A stretch of 64,000 nt of DNA from an uncultured Gilliamella sp. (lineage in GTDB: Bacteria > Pseudomonadota > Gammaproteobacteria > Enterobacterales > Orbaceae), in assembly GCA_946482005.1 (NCBI GenBank), contig CAMLPV010000013.1, positions 1-64,000 of the forward strand, given 5' to 3'. The translations under genes were made by a program, and so were the position numbers. Positions 18,926-29,460 of the stretch are shown here, piece after piece; position 1 is the first letter of the stretch, and each line of letters opens with the position of its first letter. The notes under the pieces are model-generated. The model made no database searches, was not told where the DNA came from, and saw nothing but the letters and a program-made list of their open reading frames with translations.

Positions 18926-19957
18926 TTACAAAGTTCGATTACGACTTAAACTACCACGGTAAATGAGTCGCCTAGGAATAACTGTGATTCCTGGTTGATA
19001 ACTTTCATTTTGCAAACAATTTAATAACATTTTTATTGTCATTTTAGCAACTTCTTTATGATCTTGACAAAGAGATATAACTTTACAAGGTAAGAAATCC
19101 AATAATTCATTATCACCAAACGTAGCAATAGTTAATGTTTCAGGTAAATGACCGAACTTTCTTAAGATTGCATCAATAGCCCCTTGAAGCAAAGAAAAAG
19201 ACGTAGTAAAAATACCATCAGGCAATTGATGATTTTCTAACCATTGACTAAAAGCGATATCCGCATCATGACGACTATAATTAGTTGCATATAAAAAATC
19301 AACTTTATTACTATTATCATGGTGATAATTATCAAATCTAATATCGTTAAATCCATCTAAACGAAGTTGGCTAACTGATAAATTAGGTGAGGCACCAAGA
19401 TAAACCATCGCCCCCTGAACAACATCATTAAATGCTTGAGCCAAGGTTTTAGAGTCTTGTTTATCTGCACCCACTATATTCCTAAATTTAGAAATGGGTA
19501 AAATTCTATCAAGAGCAAATAATGGAATTTTGGAATTTTGCCAATCATCATAAAAAACATAATCGTCGACAGAAACAAATGATGAGGAAATCACTAACGC
19601 ATCAACTCGACGTTGTTGAAGATGCTTAACGCACTCTTTTTCGATTTGGGGATCATCTTCTGAACATGAAAGTAGCACTTGATAACCTTCTTTTCTTATC
19701 AATTGCTCTAAGTAATTGGCAATCCGAGTATAACTAATATTTTCTAAATCAGGAATAATAATGCCAATAGTATGGGTTTTACCCGCTCTTAATCCTGCAG
19801 CAACCGCATTGGGCTGATAATCATGCTCTTTAACAACTGACATTACTTTTTCAATTGTTTGATCACTAACGCGATATTTTTTTGCTTTTCCATTTATAAC
19901 ATAACTAGCCGTTGTTTTTGAAACACCAGCTATCAGTGCGATTTCCTCTAATTTCAT
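18926..19957 (-). CDS. cra: Catabolite repressor/activator Cra (FruR), LacI family
   Basis: 343 residues. The N-terminal LacI-type helix-turn-helix is the Cra-specific form (EEIALIAGVSKTTASYVING, KAKKYRVSDQT), followed by the hinge AVAAGLRAGKT and a periplasmic-binding-protein-like effector domain. Sequence resemblance to E. coli Cra (334 residues) is close in the first 120 residues. It senses fructose 1-phosphate and controls carbon flow. It is encoded directly upstream of the operon it should repress, as in many gammaproteobacteria. Confidence 0.93.
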   Translation of the reverse strand: MKLEEIALIAGVSKTTASYVINGKAKKYRVSDQTIEKVMSVVKEHDYQPNAVAAGLRAGKTHTIGIIIPDLENISYTRIANYLEQLIRKEGYQVLLSCSEDDPQIEKECVKHLQQRRVDALVISSSFVSVDDYVFYDDWQNSKIPLFALDRILPISKFRNIVGADKQDSKTLAQAFNDVVQGAMVYLGASPNLSVSQLRLDGFNDIRFDNYHHDNSNKVDFLYATNYSRHDADIAFSQWLENHQLPDGIFTTSFSLLQGAIDAILRKFGHLPETLTIATFGDNELLDFLPCKVISLCQDHKEVAKMTIKMLLNCLQNESYQPGITVIPRRLIYRGSLSRNRTL

Positions 19958-20016
19958 TATTATTATCTCGGCAAAAGTATTGTCATTTATTTAACATGAA
20001 TCAGAGAAAATAGTAA

Positions 20017-20028
20017 ACAATCGTTTCT
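20017..20028 (-). promoter_or_regulatory. Possible Cra autoregulatory site
   Basis: On the minus strand AGAAACGATTGT matches the core TGAAACGATTCA at 10 of 12 positions, 60 bases upstream of the cra ATG. Weaker than the fruB operator. Confidence 0.4.
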
Positions 20029-20079
20029 CTATTTGATTGAACATATTTAATATTTTTATCACTAACAGTTAAATATCTA

Positions 20080-20835
20080 TCAATAATAGATTGCAATATT
20101 TTGATCATGAACTTTTTCTATCTGAACAGGAGTATCGAAAATATCTTCTAAAATAGTAGAGTTCATTATCTGATCTGGATTACCTTGATAAATTAATTCT
20201 CCATTTTTCATTGCTAGAATATAGTTGGAATAGACCGAAGCAAAATTAATATCGTGAATGACAATAACAATCGTTTTACCCAATTCATCAGCAGCACGAC
20301 GTAACTGTTTCATCATTGCAACAGCATGCTTCATATCAAGGTTATTTAATGGTTCATCAAGTAATACGTATTCTGTGTCTTGACAAAGTACCATTGCAAC
20401 ATAAGCACGTTGACGTTGCCCACCAGAAAGCTCATCTAAAAATCGATCTTTATATTCAGTCAAATTCAAAAATTCAAGAGCCCGATTAATATGTACTAAA
20501 TCATCTTTATTTAATCGCCCTTTGCTATAAGGATAACGGCCAAATCCAACTAACTCAAAAACAGTAAGTCTGCTGGTAAAACGATTTTCTTGCCTTAATA
20601 CTGAAAGATAGGTTGCAAGTTTATCGCTTGGCGTATTAACAACATCCATATTTTGAATCTTTACTAGCCCCTCATCAGCAAGCAATAAACGACTAATAAT
20701 TGATAATAATGTCGATTTACCTGCACCATTTGGACCAATAATCGCTGTAATACCACCTTGTGATATTGTTGCACTCACATTTTTTAATACCTGTATAGTT
20801 TGATATTTTTTACTAATATTATCAATTTCTATCAC
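20080..20835 (-). CDS. Ferric-siderophore ABC transporter ATP-binding protein
   Basis: 251 residues with Walker A GPNGAGKST, Q-loop, signature ELSGGQRQRA, Walker B YVLLDEPLNNLD and the switch His in VIVIHDINFA. The short FecE/FepC-like form with GFGRYPYSKGR is typical of iron-chelate importers (YclP, FatE, CeuD). It starts at GTG 20835 in a GTGA overlap with the permease stop, so it is translationally coupled. Last gene of the operon. Confidence 0.92.
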   Translation of the reverse strand: MIEIDNISKKYQTIQVLKNVSATISQGGITAIIGPNGAGKSTLLSIISRLLLADEGLVKIQNMDVVNTPSDKLATYLSVLRQENRFTSRLTVFELVGFGRYPYSKGRLNKDDLVHINRALEFLNLTEYKDRFLDELSGGQRQRAYVAMVLCQDTEYVLLDEPLNNLDMKHAVAMMKQLRRAADELGKTIVIVIHDINFASVYSNYILAMKNGELIYQGNPDQIMNSTILEDIFDTPVQIEKVHDQNIAIYY

Positions 20836-21803
20836 ATTGGAACCTTTTTCAATAATAAGAAGATAAACAATGAACCACCAATAAATTCAATTACAATAGA
20901 TAATGCACCTACCATGTTTAAGACATGTTCTAAAAACATCTGTCCACCAACAAGAAAAATTACACCTAATAAAAAAGCTGTTGGTAATAAAAAACGATGC
21001 TGGCTTGAACCACTAATGCTATAAGCTAAATTGGCAATAAGCAGGCCAAGAAAAGTAAAAGGACCCACTAGTGCCGTTGATATTGCAACTAATACCGAAA
21101 CAAGTAATAAAATAATGGTGACACTTTTTTGATAATCGACGCCCAAATTAATGGCATTATCACGCCCTAACGCTAATACATCGAACCTAAACCGCATCCG
21201 CCATAAAAAAAGCCCTATAACTGTGGCAATAATTAATGAAAAGATAATTAACATAGGTTCAGCTCGAGTAAATGTTGCAAAAATTCGGCTTTGCAATACA
21301 GCAAATTCAGTTGGTGTCATTAACCTCTGTAACAAATTAGAAAAACTACGAAATAGCGTGCCTAAAATGATCCCAATTAATAAAACTAAATGAAGATTCT
21401 GTTTGAGCTTGGTAAATAATCCTCGATACAAAAATAGAGAAAATAAAATTAATAACAATGATTCAAAAATAAATTTACCAATAATTCCAATATAAGGAAT
21501 ACCTTGAGCATCAATAAAAAAGACGACCACCGTTTGAATCAATACAAACAAAGATTCAAATCCCATTATAGAGGGTGTCAAAATTCGATTATTAGTAACA
21601 GTTTGGAAAAGCAGAGTCGAAGTTGCTGCAGAAAAAGCCACTAAAATCATGGTTAAGACAATCCATGTCCGATGACCTAAAATATAACTAATATTACCTT
21701 TTAAATTAAATGTCATAAAAAAAACAACACAAAAAACGGCAATACCTAGTAATAATAATATTGTTTTTCGACTTGAAATAAGGCGTTTTTGATTAACTAG
21801 CAT
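20832..21803 (-). CDS. Ferric-siderophore ABC transporter permease (FecCD family, second subunit)
   Basis: 323 residues with about eight to nine membrane helices. The FecCD-type motifs ALGRDNAINLGVDYQK and LVGPFTFLGLLIANLAY mark the helix pair that contacts the ATPase. It resembles YclO/FatC/CeuC more than FecD, having a short N-terminal extension. It overlaps the upstream permease by 11 bases. Confidence 0.9.
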   Translation of the reverse strand: MLVNQKRLISSRKTILLLLGIAVFCVVFFMTFNLKGNISYILGHRTWIVLTMILVAFSAATSTLLFQTVTNNRILTPSIMGFESLFVLIQTVVVFFIDAQGIPYIGIIGKFIFESLLLILFSLFLYRGLFTKLKQNLHLVLLIGIILGTLFRSFSNLLQRLMTPTEFAVLQSRIFATFTRAEPMLIIFSLIIATVIGLFLWRMRFRFDVLALGRDNAINLGVDYQKSVTIILLLVSVLVAISTALVGPFTFLGLLIANLAYSISGSSQHRFLLPTAFLLGVIFLVGGQMFLEHVLNMVGALSIVIEFIGGSLFIFLLLKKVPM

Positions 21804-22752
21804 GACGTTTTTTACTCAACAACACTAAAAAAATAATAGCCCCTACCACACCAAGAATAACACTAACGGGAATTTCAAACGGATAGCGAATAACTCGCCC
21901 GATAATATCGCAAAATAAAACCAATCCACTTCCGAATAAACATATCCAAGGTATGGTTTTACGAAAGTTATCACCAAATATCAAACTGACAATGTTAGGT
22001 ACAATTAATCCTAAAAATGGCAATACTCCAACAACGACAACGACGATACCACCAATAAGAGCTATGACAATAAGTCCAGTTAGCATGACTTGGTTATAAT
22101 TAAGTCCGACATTGACAGAAAAATCACGTCCTAATCCCGCAACGGTAAAACGATCTGCACTCCAACATGCAAGTAAGGTAATGCCCCCAACTAGCCACAA
22201 TAGCTCGTAGCGACCTTGTAAAATACCTGAAAAATCACCTGATTCCCAACCTCCAAGTGATTGCAGTAAATCAAAATACATAGCAAAAAAAGTACAAATT
22301 GCACTAATCACTGCACCAAGCATTATCCCAACAAGAGGTACCATAAGTGCAGATTTAAAAATAATTTTGCGAGAAATAAACATGAATAATACTGTGCCGG
22401 CCATAGCAAATAAACTCGCAACAACCATTTTCATCATAACACTTGCGCCTGGAGCAAGTACCATCATCACTAATAATCCTAAACTAGCTGATTGAGTAGT
22501 ACCTACTAGAGACGGTTCGACAAATCGATTTTGAGTAAGTAGTTGCATAATTAAACCGGCAACACTCATCGCGCTACCCGCTAAGAGTAAAGCCACCGTT
22601 CTAGGAACGCGGCTAACAAAAAAGATTTGTCGCATATTACTGTCAGACCAAAGATCGACTAACGTTACATGCCCTGCACCAATAAACAAACTTAATGCAG
22701 TCATTGCTAATAAAAAAACAATGCCTGCAATAAAATAAACTGTTTTAGTCAT
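21793..22752 (-). CDS. Ferric-siderophore ABC transporter permease (FecCD family, first subunit)
   Basis: 319 residues, multi-spanning. The N-terminal RVPRTVALLLAGSAMSVAG and VEPSLVGTTQSASLG motifs, followed by LGRDFSVNVGLNYNQV and VGVLPFLGLIVPNI, are characteristic of iron-siderophore permeases (YclN/FatD/CeuB). Pairs with the downstream permease to form the channel. Seven bases after the binding-protein gene. Confidence 0.92.
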   Translation of the reverse strand: MTKTVYFIAGIVFLLAMTALSLFIGAGHVTLVDLWSDSNMRQIFFVSRVPRTVALLLAGSAMSVAGLIMQLLTQNRFVEPSLVGTTQSASLGLLVMMVLAPGASVMMKMVVASLFAMAGTVLFMFISRKIIFKSALMVPLVGIMLGAVISAICTFFAMYFDLLQSLGGWESGDFSGILQGRYELLWLVGGITLLACWSADRFTVAGLGRDFSVNVGLNYNQVMLTGLIVIALIGGIVVVVVGVLPFLGLIVPNIVSLIFGDNFRKTIPWICLFGSGLVLFCDIIGRVIRYPFEIPVSVILGVVGAIIFLVLLSKKRHAS

Positions 22753-22759
22753 GGTTTAT

Positions 22760-23716
22760 TTAGTTTGCTGATGTTTTTTGTAAAACATCACTTATTTGGT
22801 CCATTAAACGACTATAAGTTTGGATACCGCCAGAAATATACATTGATGTAGAATCTAAATAAACAATATGGTTTTGTTGCCATGCATCCGTTTTCTGAAT
22901 TAATTCATTATTTAAAACTTGCTGGGCTGATTGAGCTTCTTTATTACCAATTGCATTGTCTCTATCTAGAACAAATAACCATTGAGGATTAACGCTTAAT
23001 ACAAATTCAGAAGTTACAGCATTACCATGACGTCCCGCTTCTTGGAATATTGTTGCAGGTTTAAAACCTAGTACATCGAAAATAAAACCAAAACGCGATT
23101 TTGGTCCATAAGCAGACATTTTGCCACCATTAATCATAATAACTAAAGCGGTTCCTGCTGTGCTTGCTTTTGGATTTAACTGTTCAATTTTTTGGTTAAA
23201 ATCGGCAAGTAATTTTTTTGCTTCTTCTTGTTTACCAAAAATGTTACCTAACTGTTCAGTACGCTCTGTTAAGCTAGCTAAGAAATTATTAGGATCTAGA
23301 TCAAGCGAGATTGTTGGTGCAATATCACTTAATTTTTTATAGACATCATTTGCACGTCCACCAGCAATAATCACATCGGGTTGAAGTGTGCTTAGCACTT
23401 CATAATTTGGCTCAAATAAAGTACCAACATTAGTATACGTTTTATCTGCATATTTTGATAAGAAATCTGGGAAATGTACATCTGATTGAGGAACTGCCGT
23501 GACAGGAATATTTAATGCATCGATAATATCTAATGTTGCGGTATTAAATACTACCACTTTTTTTGGATTTTCAGGTACCTCAGTTTTACCTTGGGCATGT
23601 TCAACAACGATTGATGTTTTATTAGCGGCAGGTGCATCTTTTTTATCGTCACAACCAACCAATGCAAATAAAGCGGCTAGTAATACTAAAAATTTAACTT
23701 TGATAGATGAATACAT
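22760..23716 (-). CDS. Ferric-siderophore ABC transporter substrate-binding lipoprotein
   Basis: 318 residues. The signal peptide ends in a lipobox (LFALVGC), so the mature protein is anchored by Cys22. The fold is the class III binding protein (Peripla_BP_2): ENPKKVVVFNTATLDIIDAL, then a helix backbone and a C-terminal lobe with GGIQTYSRLMDQI. It resembles YclQ/FatB/CeuE, which bind ferric catecholate or petrobactin-type siderophores. First gene of a four-gene operon behind a Fur box. No outer-membrane receptor or TonB gene is in the window. Confidence 0.9.
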   Translation of the reverse strand: MYSSIKVKFLVLLAALFALVGCDDKKDAPAANKTSIVVEHAQGKTEVPENPKKVVVFNTATLDIIDALNIPVTAVPQSDVHFPDFLSKYADKTYTNVGTLFEPNYEVLSTLQPDVIIAGGRANDVYKKLSDIAPTISLDLDPNNFLASLTERTEQLGNIFGKQEEAKKLLADFNQKIEQLNPKASTAGTALVIMINGGKMSAYGPKSRFGFIFDVLGFKPATIFQEAGRHGNAVTSEFVLSVNPQWLFVLDRDNAIGNKEAQSAQQVLNNELIQKTDAWQQNHIVYLDSTSMYISGGIQTYSRLMDQISDVLQKTSAN

Positions 23717-23769
23717 TGTAACTCCTAATTATTAGCTTAGTTCAAAAGCGCATAAATGATAAATAAAAT

Positions 23770-23784
23770 AATAATAATTATCAT
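23770..23784 (-). promoter_or_regulatory. Fur box upstream of the siderophore ABC operon
   Basis: On the minus strand TGATAATTATTATTA matches the 7-1-7 Fur consensus TGATAAT-N-ATTATCA with one mismatch. It lies about 55 bases before the binding-protein start. Confidence 0.75.
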
Positions 23785-23929
23785 TTGCACCAAATTGTAA
23801 CTAAAAATAAATAAGTGTTCAATGAACTTTAAACAAACAGCAAAATAATACCAAAGAAATTGATAAAAACAGTAATTTTTAAAGTTGAAACAATGAGTTT
23901 TTTATAAAAACCGCATATATTATTAATAA

Positions 23930-25369
23930 TTACTTATCATCAGATAACTCTTTAAGCTTTCTCGTCAACGTATTACGTCCCCAACCTAATAAATGTGCAG
24001 CATCTTGTTTATGTCCACGAGTAAAATTCAAAGCACAATTTAATAAAATACGCTCAACATCAGTAACCACCTCAGTTAAAATGCCAACCTTGCCAGCAAG
24101 TAAGGCTTCTTTAGCCCAATGTTCCAGCTGATATTGCCAATCAATGTTTTTTTGTACTTGATTACTCTGTTGAATGCTAACTTCCTGACTTGTGACGTTT
24201 TTAGGTACAGTTAATTGCAATAACTCTGGCGGTAAATCTTGTACAAGTATTTCTTTACTTGAAGACATAACTGTAACCCAACGGCAAGTGTTCTCAAGCT
24301 GACGAACATTACCTGGCCAATTAAACTGACATAATACATCTAAGGCTTCAACACTAAATACTTTACTTTCTACCCCTAATTCTTTTGCTGTAGTATTTAA
24401 AAAATGTGCTGCCAGTTTTGGAATATCTTGAGCCCTATCGCGTAGTGGGGGTAATAAAATACGAATTACATTTAGACGATGAAACAGATCATCTCTAAAT
24501 TTTCCTTCTCTGACTCTTGCTTCTAAATCTTGGTGAGTTGCAGCGATAATACGTACATCGACCTTGACGGGTGAATATCCCCCAATACGATAAAACTGCC
24601 CATCAGCTAACACTCTTAATAATCTGGTTTGCACATCAAGAGGCATATCACCAATTTCATCTAAAAATAACGTTCCACCATTAGCTTGTTCAAATCGTCC
24701 ATGACGAATTTGTGCTGCCCCTGTAAAGGCACCTTTTTCATGCCCAAATAGTTCTGATTCAATGAGGTCTTTAGGAATAGCGGCCATATTAAGTGCAATA
24801 AATGGCGATTGTGATCGAGGACTATGAGTATGCAGAGCTTTAGCGACCAGTTCTTTACCCGTTCCAGACTCTCCATTAATCAAAACACTTATTGATGATT
24901 TAGATAAACGACCAATAATACGAAACACTTCTTGCATAGAAGGCGCTTCACCAATAATACCAGTGGACGCTTTAGCGGTGGTATTACTACTGTTTTTTTT
25001 ACTTTGAGTTTGTAGTATAGCTCGCTCTACGAGTTGAATAACTTCATCAACATCAAAAGGTTTAGGAATATAGTCATAAGCTCCCCTTTGATATGCATTC
25101 ACCGCTGCATCAAGATCTGAATGAGCTGTCATAATAATAACAGGTAAGTCAGGATATTGTTCTTTAACATGGTGAAGTAATGTAAAACCATCCAGCCCTG
25201 GCATTTTTATATCTGAGATTAAAACTGCAGGTTTTTGTGGATTAGTAACTAAAGCATCTATCGCTTCTTGACCACTTGAAAAAGTAATACAGTTAAAATG
25301 AGCATTGGTTAATGCTTTTTCTAATACCCAACGAATAGAACTATCATCATCAACTATCCAAACATTCAT
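23930..25369 (-). CDS. glnG: Nitrogen regulation response regulator NtrC
   Basis: 479 residues. Receiver domain with phospho-acceptor Asp in [12 protein letters not shown] (about residue 55), central AAA+ sigma-54 activator domain with Walker A GESGTGKE, the sigma-54 contact loop GAFTGA and Walker [12 protein letters not shown], and a C-terminal Fis-type helix-turn-helix ending in [12 protein letters not shown]. Activates sigma-54 promoters of nitrogen genes when phosphorylated by NtrB. Length close to E. coli NtrC (469). Eleven bases downstream of ntrB. Confidence 0.96.
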   Translation of the reverse strand: MNVWIVDDDSSIRWVLEKALTNAHFNCITFSSGQEAIDALVTNPQKPAVLISDIKMPGLDGFTLLHHVKEQYPDLPVIIMTAHSDLDAAVNAYQRGAYDYIPKPFDVDEVIQLVERAILQTQSKKNSSNTTAKASTGIIGEAPSMQEVFRIIGRLSKSSISVLINGESGTGKELVAKALHTHSPRSQSPFIALNMAAIPKDLIESELFGHEKGAFTGAAQIRHGRFEQANGGTLFLDEIGDMPLDVQTRLLRVLADGQFYRIGGYSPVKVDVRIIAATHQDLEARVREGKFRDDLFHRLNVIRILLPPLRDRAQDIPKLAAHFLNTTAKELGVESKVFSVEALDVLCQFNWPGNVRQLENTCRWVTVMSSSKEILVQDLPPELLQLTVPKNVTSQEVSIQQSNQVQKNIDWQYQLEHWAKEALLAGKVGILTEVVTDVERILLNCALNFTRGHKQDAAHLLGWGRNTLTRKLKELSDDK

Positions 25370-25380
25370 TCTAATTTACC

Positions 25381-26430
25381 TCACTGCTTAATTGGCAGAT
25401 AGACAGAAAATTCTGTATGCCCTGGCCAACTATTGAATTCAATTTTACCGTGATGTTGATCGACAATATTATGTGCAATCGAAAGTCCAATTCCAGTACC
25501 GCCTTCATAACCACTTACCATTGGATAAAACAGTGTATCTTGTATATGAACAGGAACACCTGGTCCATTGTCTTCAATATCTATACGCGCGCATAGACGA
25601 TAACGCTGCCCATGTAAAGTAACTTGAAACGCTGTTCTTGTTCTAATTGTTATCGTTCCGCTTTTAGTACCAATAGCTTGTAAAGCATTACGAGCAATAT
25701 TTAAAATCACTTGCTCAATCTGCTCTGAATCATGAATGAATTCAGGCAAACTGGGGTCATAATCACGTAAAATTACAACATTGATTGGCTTTTCCAGACA
25801 AAGCAGTGCATATATTCGTTCAATTGCTTTATGAATATTCTGTTCTTTTTGCTGCAATCGCTGTTGAGGGCCAAGTAACCTATCGACAAGATTCCTTAAT
25901 CTATCTGCTTGTTCAATAATTATTTGCGTATAATCTTGCAATTCATTTTTAGGTAGTTCGCGTGATAATAACTGAGCGGCGCCTCTAAGACCTCCAAGTG
26001 GATTTTTAATTTCATGAGCAAGCCCCCTAACTAATTCACGAGCTGCACTTTGTTGGGCTTGTTGTAATTGCTCTTGACTTAACCGCTTATGATTATTTAA
26101 CGGCGCCATTTCGATCAATACATGACCGTTTGTTAGTAATTGTGCCGTTAACGATAAGATATGTAATTCATTGTTAACAACTAAATTAACTTCGTTATCC
26201 GTAAAACCTTGATTTTTTTCTAATGCACTCAGCATTAATTCAATATCTAAAGAAAAATAGCTCAATAAATCTGGGAAACAACTTTCTAATAATTTTTTGG
26301 AACTTTGCGCCAATAATTGTTGCGCAGCAGTATTAGCATAAAGAATATTGAGTTTTTTATCTAATAACAAAATACTTGTTATCATCGAATCGAGAACAAG
26401 ATTAGCATCAGATTCATTATCAAATGTCAT
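25381..26430 (-). CDS. glnL: Nitrogen regulation sensor kinase NtrB
   Basis: 349 residues from ATG 26430, the same length as E. coli GlnL. PAS domain at the N-terminus ([20 protein letters not shown]), phospho-acceptor H-box [16 protein letters not shown]-box [11 protein letters not shown], and G-boxes DNGPGVP and [10 protein letters not shown]. It phosphorylates or dephosphorylates NtrC under control of PII. A longer frame opens at GTG 26463, but that codon lies inside the hairpin between glnA and this gene and would add 11 unconserved residues, so I prefer ATG 26430. Cytosolic, no membrane segment. Confidence 0.95.
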   Translation of the reverse strand: MTFDNESDANLVLDSMITSILLLDKKLNILYANTAAQQLLAQSSKKLLESCFPDLLSYFSLDIELMLSALEKNQGFTDNEVNLVVNNELHILSLTAQLLTNGHVLIEMAPLNNHKRLSQEQLQQAQQSAARELVRGLAHEIKNPLGGLRGAAQLLSRELPKNELQDYTQIIIEQADRLRNLVDRLLGPQQRLQQKEQNIHKAIERIYALLCLEKPINVVILRDYDPSLPEFIHDSEQIEQVILNIARNALQAIGTKSGTITIRTRTAFQVTLHGQRYRLCARIDIEDNGPGVPVHIQDTLFYPMVSGYEGGTGIGLSIAHNIVDQHHGKIEFNSWPGHTEFSVYLPIKQ

Positions 26431-26454
26431 CGTTGGATTTCCGTCCCCTTTGGA

Positions 26455-26482
26455 AACCACCACTAACTAAATAGTGGTGGTT
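26455..26482 (-). terminator. Hairpin between glnA and ntrB (partial terminator/attenuator)
   Basis: Perfect nine-base stem AACCACCAC/GTGGTGGTT with a 10-base loop, 19 bases after the glnA stop. The following T-run is short, fitting partial read-through into ntrBC as known for the enterobacterial glnALG operon. Confidence 0.7.
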
Positions 26483-26500
26483 AAGGCATAAAATGTTTAC

Positions 26501-27910
26501 TTATAGACTATAGTACAATTCAAATTCAACTGGATGTGGCGTCATGCGAACACGATCAACATCTTGACGTTTTAAATCGATATAGGCATCAATAGTATCA
26601 TTAGTAAATACATTGCCACGAGTTAAGAATTCACGATCTGAATTTAATGCTTCTAATGCCTCTTCAAGTGAGCCTGCTACTTGTGGAATTAATTTAGATT
26701 CTTCTGGTGGTAAATCATATAAGTTCTTATCCATTGCATCACCTGGGTGAATTTTATTGATAATACCATCTAAACCAGCCATTAACTGTGCTGCAAATGC
26801 TAAGTATGGATTCGCTGCTGGATCTGGGAAACGAACTTCAATACGACGAGCTTTAGGGCTTGTAACAACAGGAATACGAATTGATGCAGAACGGTTACGT
26901 GCTGAATAAGCAAGCATAACAGGTGCTTCATAACCTGGTACTAAACGTTTATAAGAGTTAGTGGCTGGGTTAGTAAATGCATTGATCGCTTTAGCATGTT
27001 TAATAATTCCACCAATATAAAACAGTGCCATTTCAGATAGACCCGCATACTTATCGCCCGCAAAAAGATTTACGCCGTCTTTAGCAAGTGATTGGTGACA
27101 GTGCATACCTGAACCATTATCACCAAACATTGGTTTTGGCATAAACGTTGCTGTTTTACCATAGGCGTGAGCAACATTTTGAACTACATATTTATAAATT
27201 TGAACTTCATCAGCTTTTTTAGTTAATGTGTTAAAACGGCAAGCAATTTCGTTCTGACCAGCTGTAGCTACTTCATGGTGATGAGCTTCAACAACTAAAC
27301 CAAGTTGTTCCATAATTAAGCACATTTCAGAGCGAATATCTTGTGATGAATCAACTGGTGGAAGTGGAAAATAACCACCTTTTACACCAGGACGATGCCC
27401 TTTGTTACCCTCTTCATATTTAGTACCCGAATTCCAAGCTGCTTCAATATCATCGATATGAACAAAACTGCCTGACATCGGCGAACCAAAACGGACATCA
27501 TCAAATAAAAAGAACTCTGGTTCTGGTCCAAAAATAACGGTGTCAGCAATACCAGATGATTTTAAGAAGTCTTCAGCACGTTTAGCTATTGAACGAGGAT
27601 CACGATCATAGCCTTGCAATGTAGCTGGTTCTAAGACATCACAACGTATATTTAATGTTGTGTCTTCAAAAAATGGGTCAATAACAGCGCTTGATGCATC
27701 TGGCATTAATACCATATCTGATTCATTAATACCTTTCCAACCTGCAATTGATGAGCCATCAAACATCTTACCATCTTCAAAAAAATCAGTATCAATTTGA
27801 CTAACAGGAATAGTAACATGTTGTTCTTTACCTTTAGTATCAGTAAAACGTAAATCAACAAATTTCACATCATTATCTTTAATTAGCGTTAAAACTCTTT
27901 GTATAGACAT
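26501..27910 (-). CDS. glnA: Glutamine synthetase, type I
   Basis: 469 residues, the exact length of E. coli GlnA. Conserved features include the [13 protein letters not shown] loop, the metal/glutamate motif [29 protein letters not shown], the adenylylation site NLYDLPPEE (Tyr near 398) and the C-terminus [10 protein letters not shown]. It makes glutamine from glutamate, ammonia and ATP as a dodecamer. The adenylylation Tyr implies control by GlnE. Transcribed from a sigma-54 promoter with NtrC sites, upstream of ntrBC. Confidence 0.98.
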   Translation of the reverse strand: MSIQRVLTLIKDNDVKFVDLRFTDTKGKEQHVTIPVSQIDTDFFEDGKMFDGSSIAGWKGINESDMVLMPDASSAVIDPFFEDTTLNIRCDVLEPATLQGYDRDPRSIAKRAEDFLKSSGIADTVIFGPEPEFFLFDDVRFGSPMSGSFVHIDDIEAAWNSGTKYEEGNKGHRPGVKGGYFPLPPVDSSQDIRSEMCLIMEQLGLVVEAHHHEVATAGQNEIACRFNTLTKKADEVQIYKYVVQNVAHAYGKTATFMPKPMFGDNGSGMHCHQSLAKDGVNLFAGDKYAGLSEMALFYIGGIIKHAKAINAFTNPATNSYKRLVPGYEAPVMLAYSARNRSASIRIPVVTSPKARRIEVRFPDPAANPYLAFAAQLMAGLDGIINKIHPGDAMDKNLYDLPPEESKLIPQVAGSLEEALEALNSDREFLTRGNVFTNDTIDAYIDLKRQDVDRVRMTPHPVEFELYYSL

Positions 27911-27979
27911 GTATCTTCTCCATTGAGGACAAATAATTGTTCAGTTTAAAAGGCATTCTTGCCGAGTTGTATATTATTA

Positions 27980-27995
27980 TGCAAATATGATGCCA
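27980..27995 (-). promoter_or_regulatory. Sigma-54 promoter of glnA
   Basis: On the minus strand TGGCATCATATTTGCA matches the -24/-12 consensus TGGCAC-N5-TTGCA with one change. It ends about 70 bases before the glnA ATG, and NtrC-type sites lie 60-110 bases further upstream. Confidence 0.85.
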
Positions 27996-28055
27996 TTTTT
28001 TGACCATACTATTTTAGTGGATTTATCTTCAATAATAGTAACATAAATATACGAA

Positions 28056-28106
28056 TTGCACTAAATTAAAGCAACAAGCACCAAATCAATGCACCAAAAT
28101 TACTCA
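28056..28106 (-). promoter_or_regulatory. Two NtrC-binding sites upstream of glnA
   Basis: Site 1, 28056-28074, TTGCACTAAATTAAAGCAA keeps both outer arms of the NtrC consensus TTGCACC-N5-GGTGCAA. Site 2, 28090-28106, TGCACCAAAATTACTCA keeps the left arm exactly and the right arm poorly. The pair resembles the enterobacterial glnAp2 enhancer. The remainder of the 570-base gap to yibN (27911-28483) is AT-rich and holds no gene. Confidence 0.65.
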
Positions 28107-28483
28107 TCGACCTAAAAATGATCGTTTGTAATGCCCTAAAATAGATAAATTTTACTATATTAATCATTATTCAAGATTTATTTCTGATTTTTAAATTGAC
28201 GTTTTTCTTAGTTTATTTAGTTTATATCCATCTAATCACCAAACATCATGAATTATAAAAATAATACGGAAATTAGATTTTGGATCAAATTACGCTAATA
28301 AAATGGCCTCATAAAAAAACATAAAATTAAAATAACCTATTTAAACTATGTATCACTCTAATCGAAAAATTAAATTAACATGGTTGCATGTAAATTAAGT
28401 TTTCTCTTTTAAGCACTGTATTTCAATGCATAATACCGTTATAATCTTGTCTTATTATTAAAAAATTAGGTAATTATATAAGT

Positions 28484-28924
28484 ATGGACTTTATAACACT
28501 CGAAATTCTACCTTTTGTAAAAAATCATCTTTTGCTTTCATTAGGTTGGATTGCGCTATTTATCACAATTATCGTATTAACGATTAAAGGTAAATTATCA
28601 AAGGTTAAAATTATTGATAATGCTCAAGCGATCCATATGATTAACAAAGAAAATGCAGTTATTATTGATATTAGAACTGCAGATAGTTTTAAAAAGGGGC
28701 ATATCACTGACGCTCATAATATTTTGCCTATCGATATTAAAAATTCCAGTTCAAAATTAATTGAAAAATTTAAAGAAAACACCATAATTTTGGTTGACGA
28801 AAATGGTTTATCATCTGCTAGCATTGGTGAAACACTTATCAAACAAGGCTTTTTAAATGTGTCTGTGTTAAAAGATGGCATTGCTGGCTGGAATGGCGAA
28901 AATTTACCACTTGTAAAAAAATAA
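28484..28924 (+). CDS. yibN: Membrane-anchored rhodanese-like protein YibN
   Basis: 146 residues. One N-terminal membrane helix (LLSLGWIALFITIIVLTI) precedes a rhodanese domain (IHMINKENAVIIDIRTADSF, then GHITDAHNI). The position of the catalytic Cys has EN in IILVDENGLSSAS, so no Cys is seen in the active-site loop, as in many YibN proteins of this neighbourhood. The gene order yibN-secB-gpsA is the enterobacterial one with grxC missing. A -10-like TATAAT lies at 28440-28445. Confidence 0.88.
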   Translation: MDFITLEILPFVKNHLLLSLGWIALFITIIVLTIKGKLSKVKIIDNAQAIHMINKENAVIIDIRTADSFKKGHITDAHNILPIDIKNSSSKLIEKFKENTIILVDENGLSSASIGETLIKQGFLNVSVLKDGIAGWNGENLPLVKK

Positions 28925-28949
28925 TATTATTCAAAAATAAGGTTTTATC

Positions 28950-29423
28950 ATGACAGAACAAAATAATACCCAACAACCTGAAACACAATTCGCAATTCAG
29001 CGTATTTACACTAAAGATGTTTCATTTGAAACTAATAATGTACCTGAAATTTTTACTAAACAGTGGCAACCAGATATGAATTTAGAATTAAATTCATCTT
29101 CGCAAACCTTAAATGAAGGCGTTTATGAAGTTGCACTACGTGTTACTGTAACGGTAAAACAGCAAGAAGAAATTGTATATATTTGTGAAGTGACTCAAGC
29201 AGGTATTTTTTCACTTATCGGATTTGATGAAAGCCAAGTTCAACATTGTGTTGGCTCTTATTGTCCAAATATTTTGTTCCCTTACGCACGAGAAGTAATT
29301 TCAAGTTTAGTAAATAAAGGTTCATTCCCACAAGTGAATTTAGAACCAGTAAATTTTGAAGCGTTGTATATGAATTATATTCAGCAACAAGCTGAAGCTG
29401 AATCAACTGAAACATTGCAATAG
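28950..29423 (+). CDS. secB: Protein-export chaperone SecB
   Basis: 157 residues, acidic, standard SecB length. The family signatures [15 protein letters not shown] near the N-terminus, [15 protein letters not shown], and the conserved [17 protein letters not shown] helix are present. It works as a tetramer holding preproteins unfolded for SecA. 25 bases after yibN and 37 before gpsA, in one operon. Confidence 0.97.
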   Translation: MTEQNNTQQPETQFAIQRIYTKDVSFETNNVPEIFTKQWQPDMNLELNSSSQTLNEGVYEVALRVTVTVKQQEEIVYICEVTQAGIFSLIGFDESQVQHCVGSYCPNILFPYAREVISSLVNKGSFPQVNLEPVNFEALYMNYIQQQAEAESTETLQ

Positions 29424-29460
29424 TTATATTATTTGAATTAATAAAAAGTTTTGGATTATT

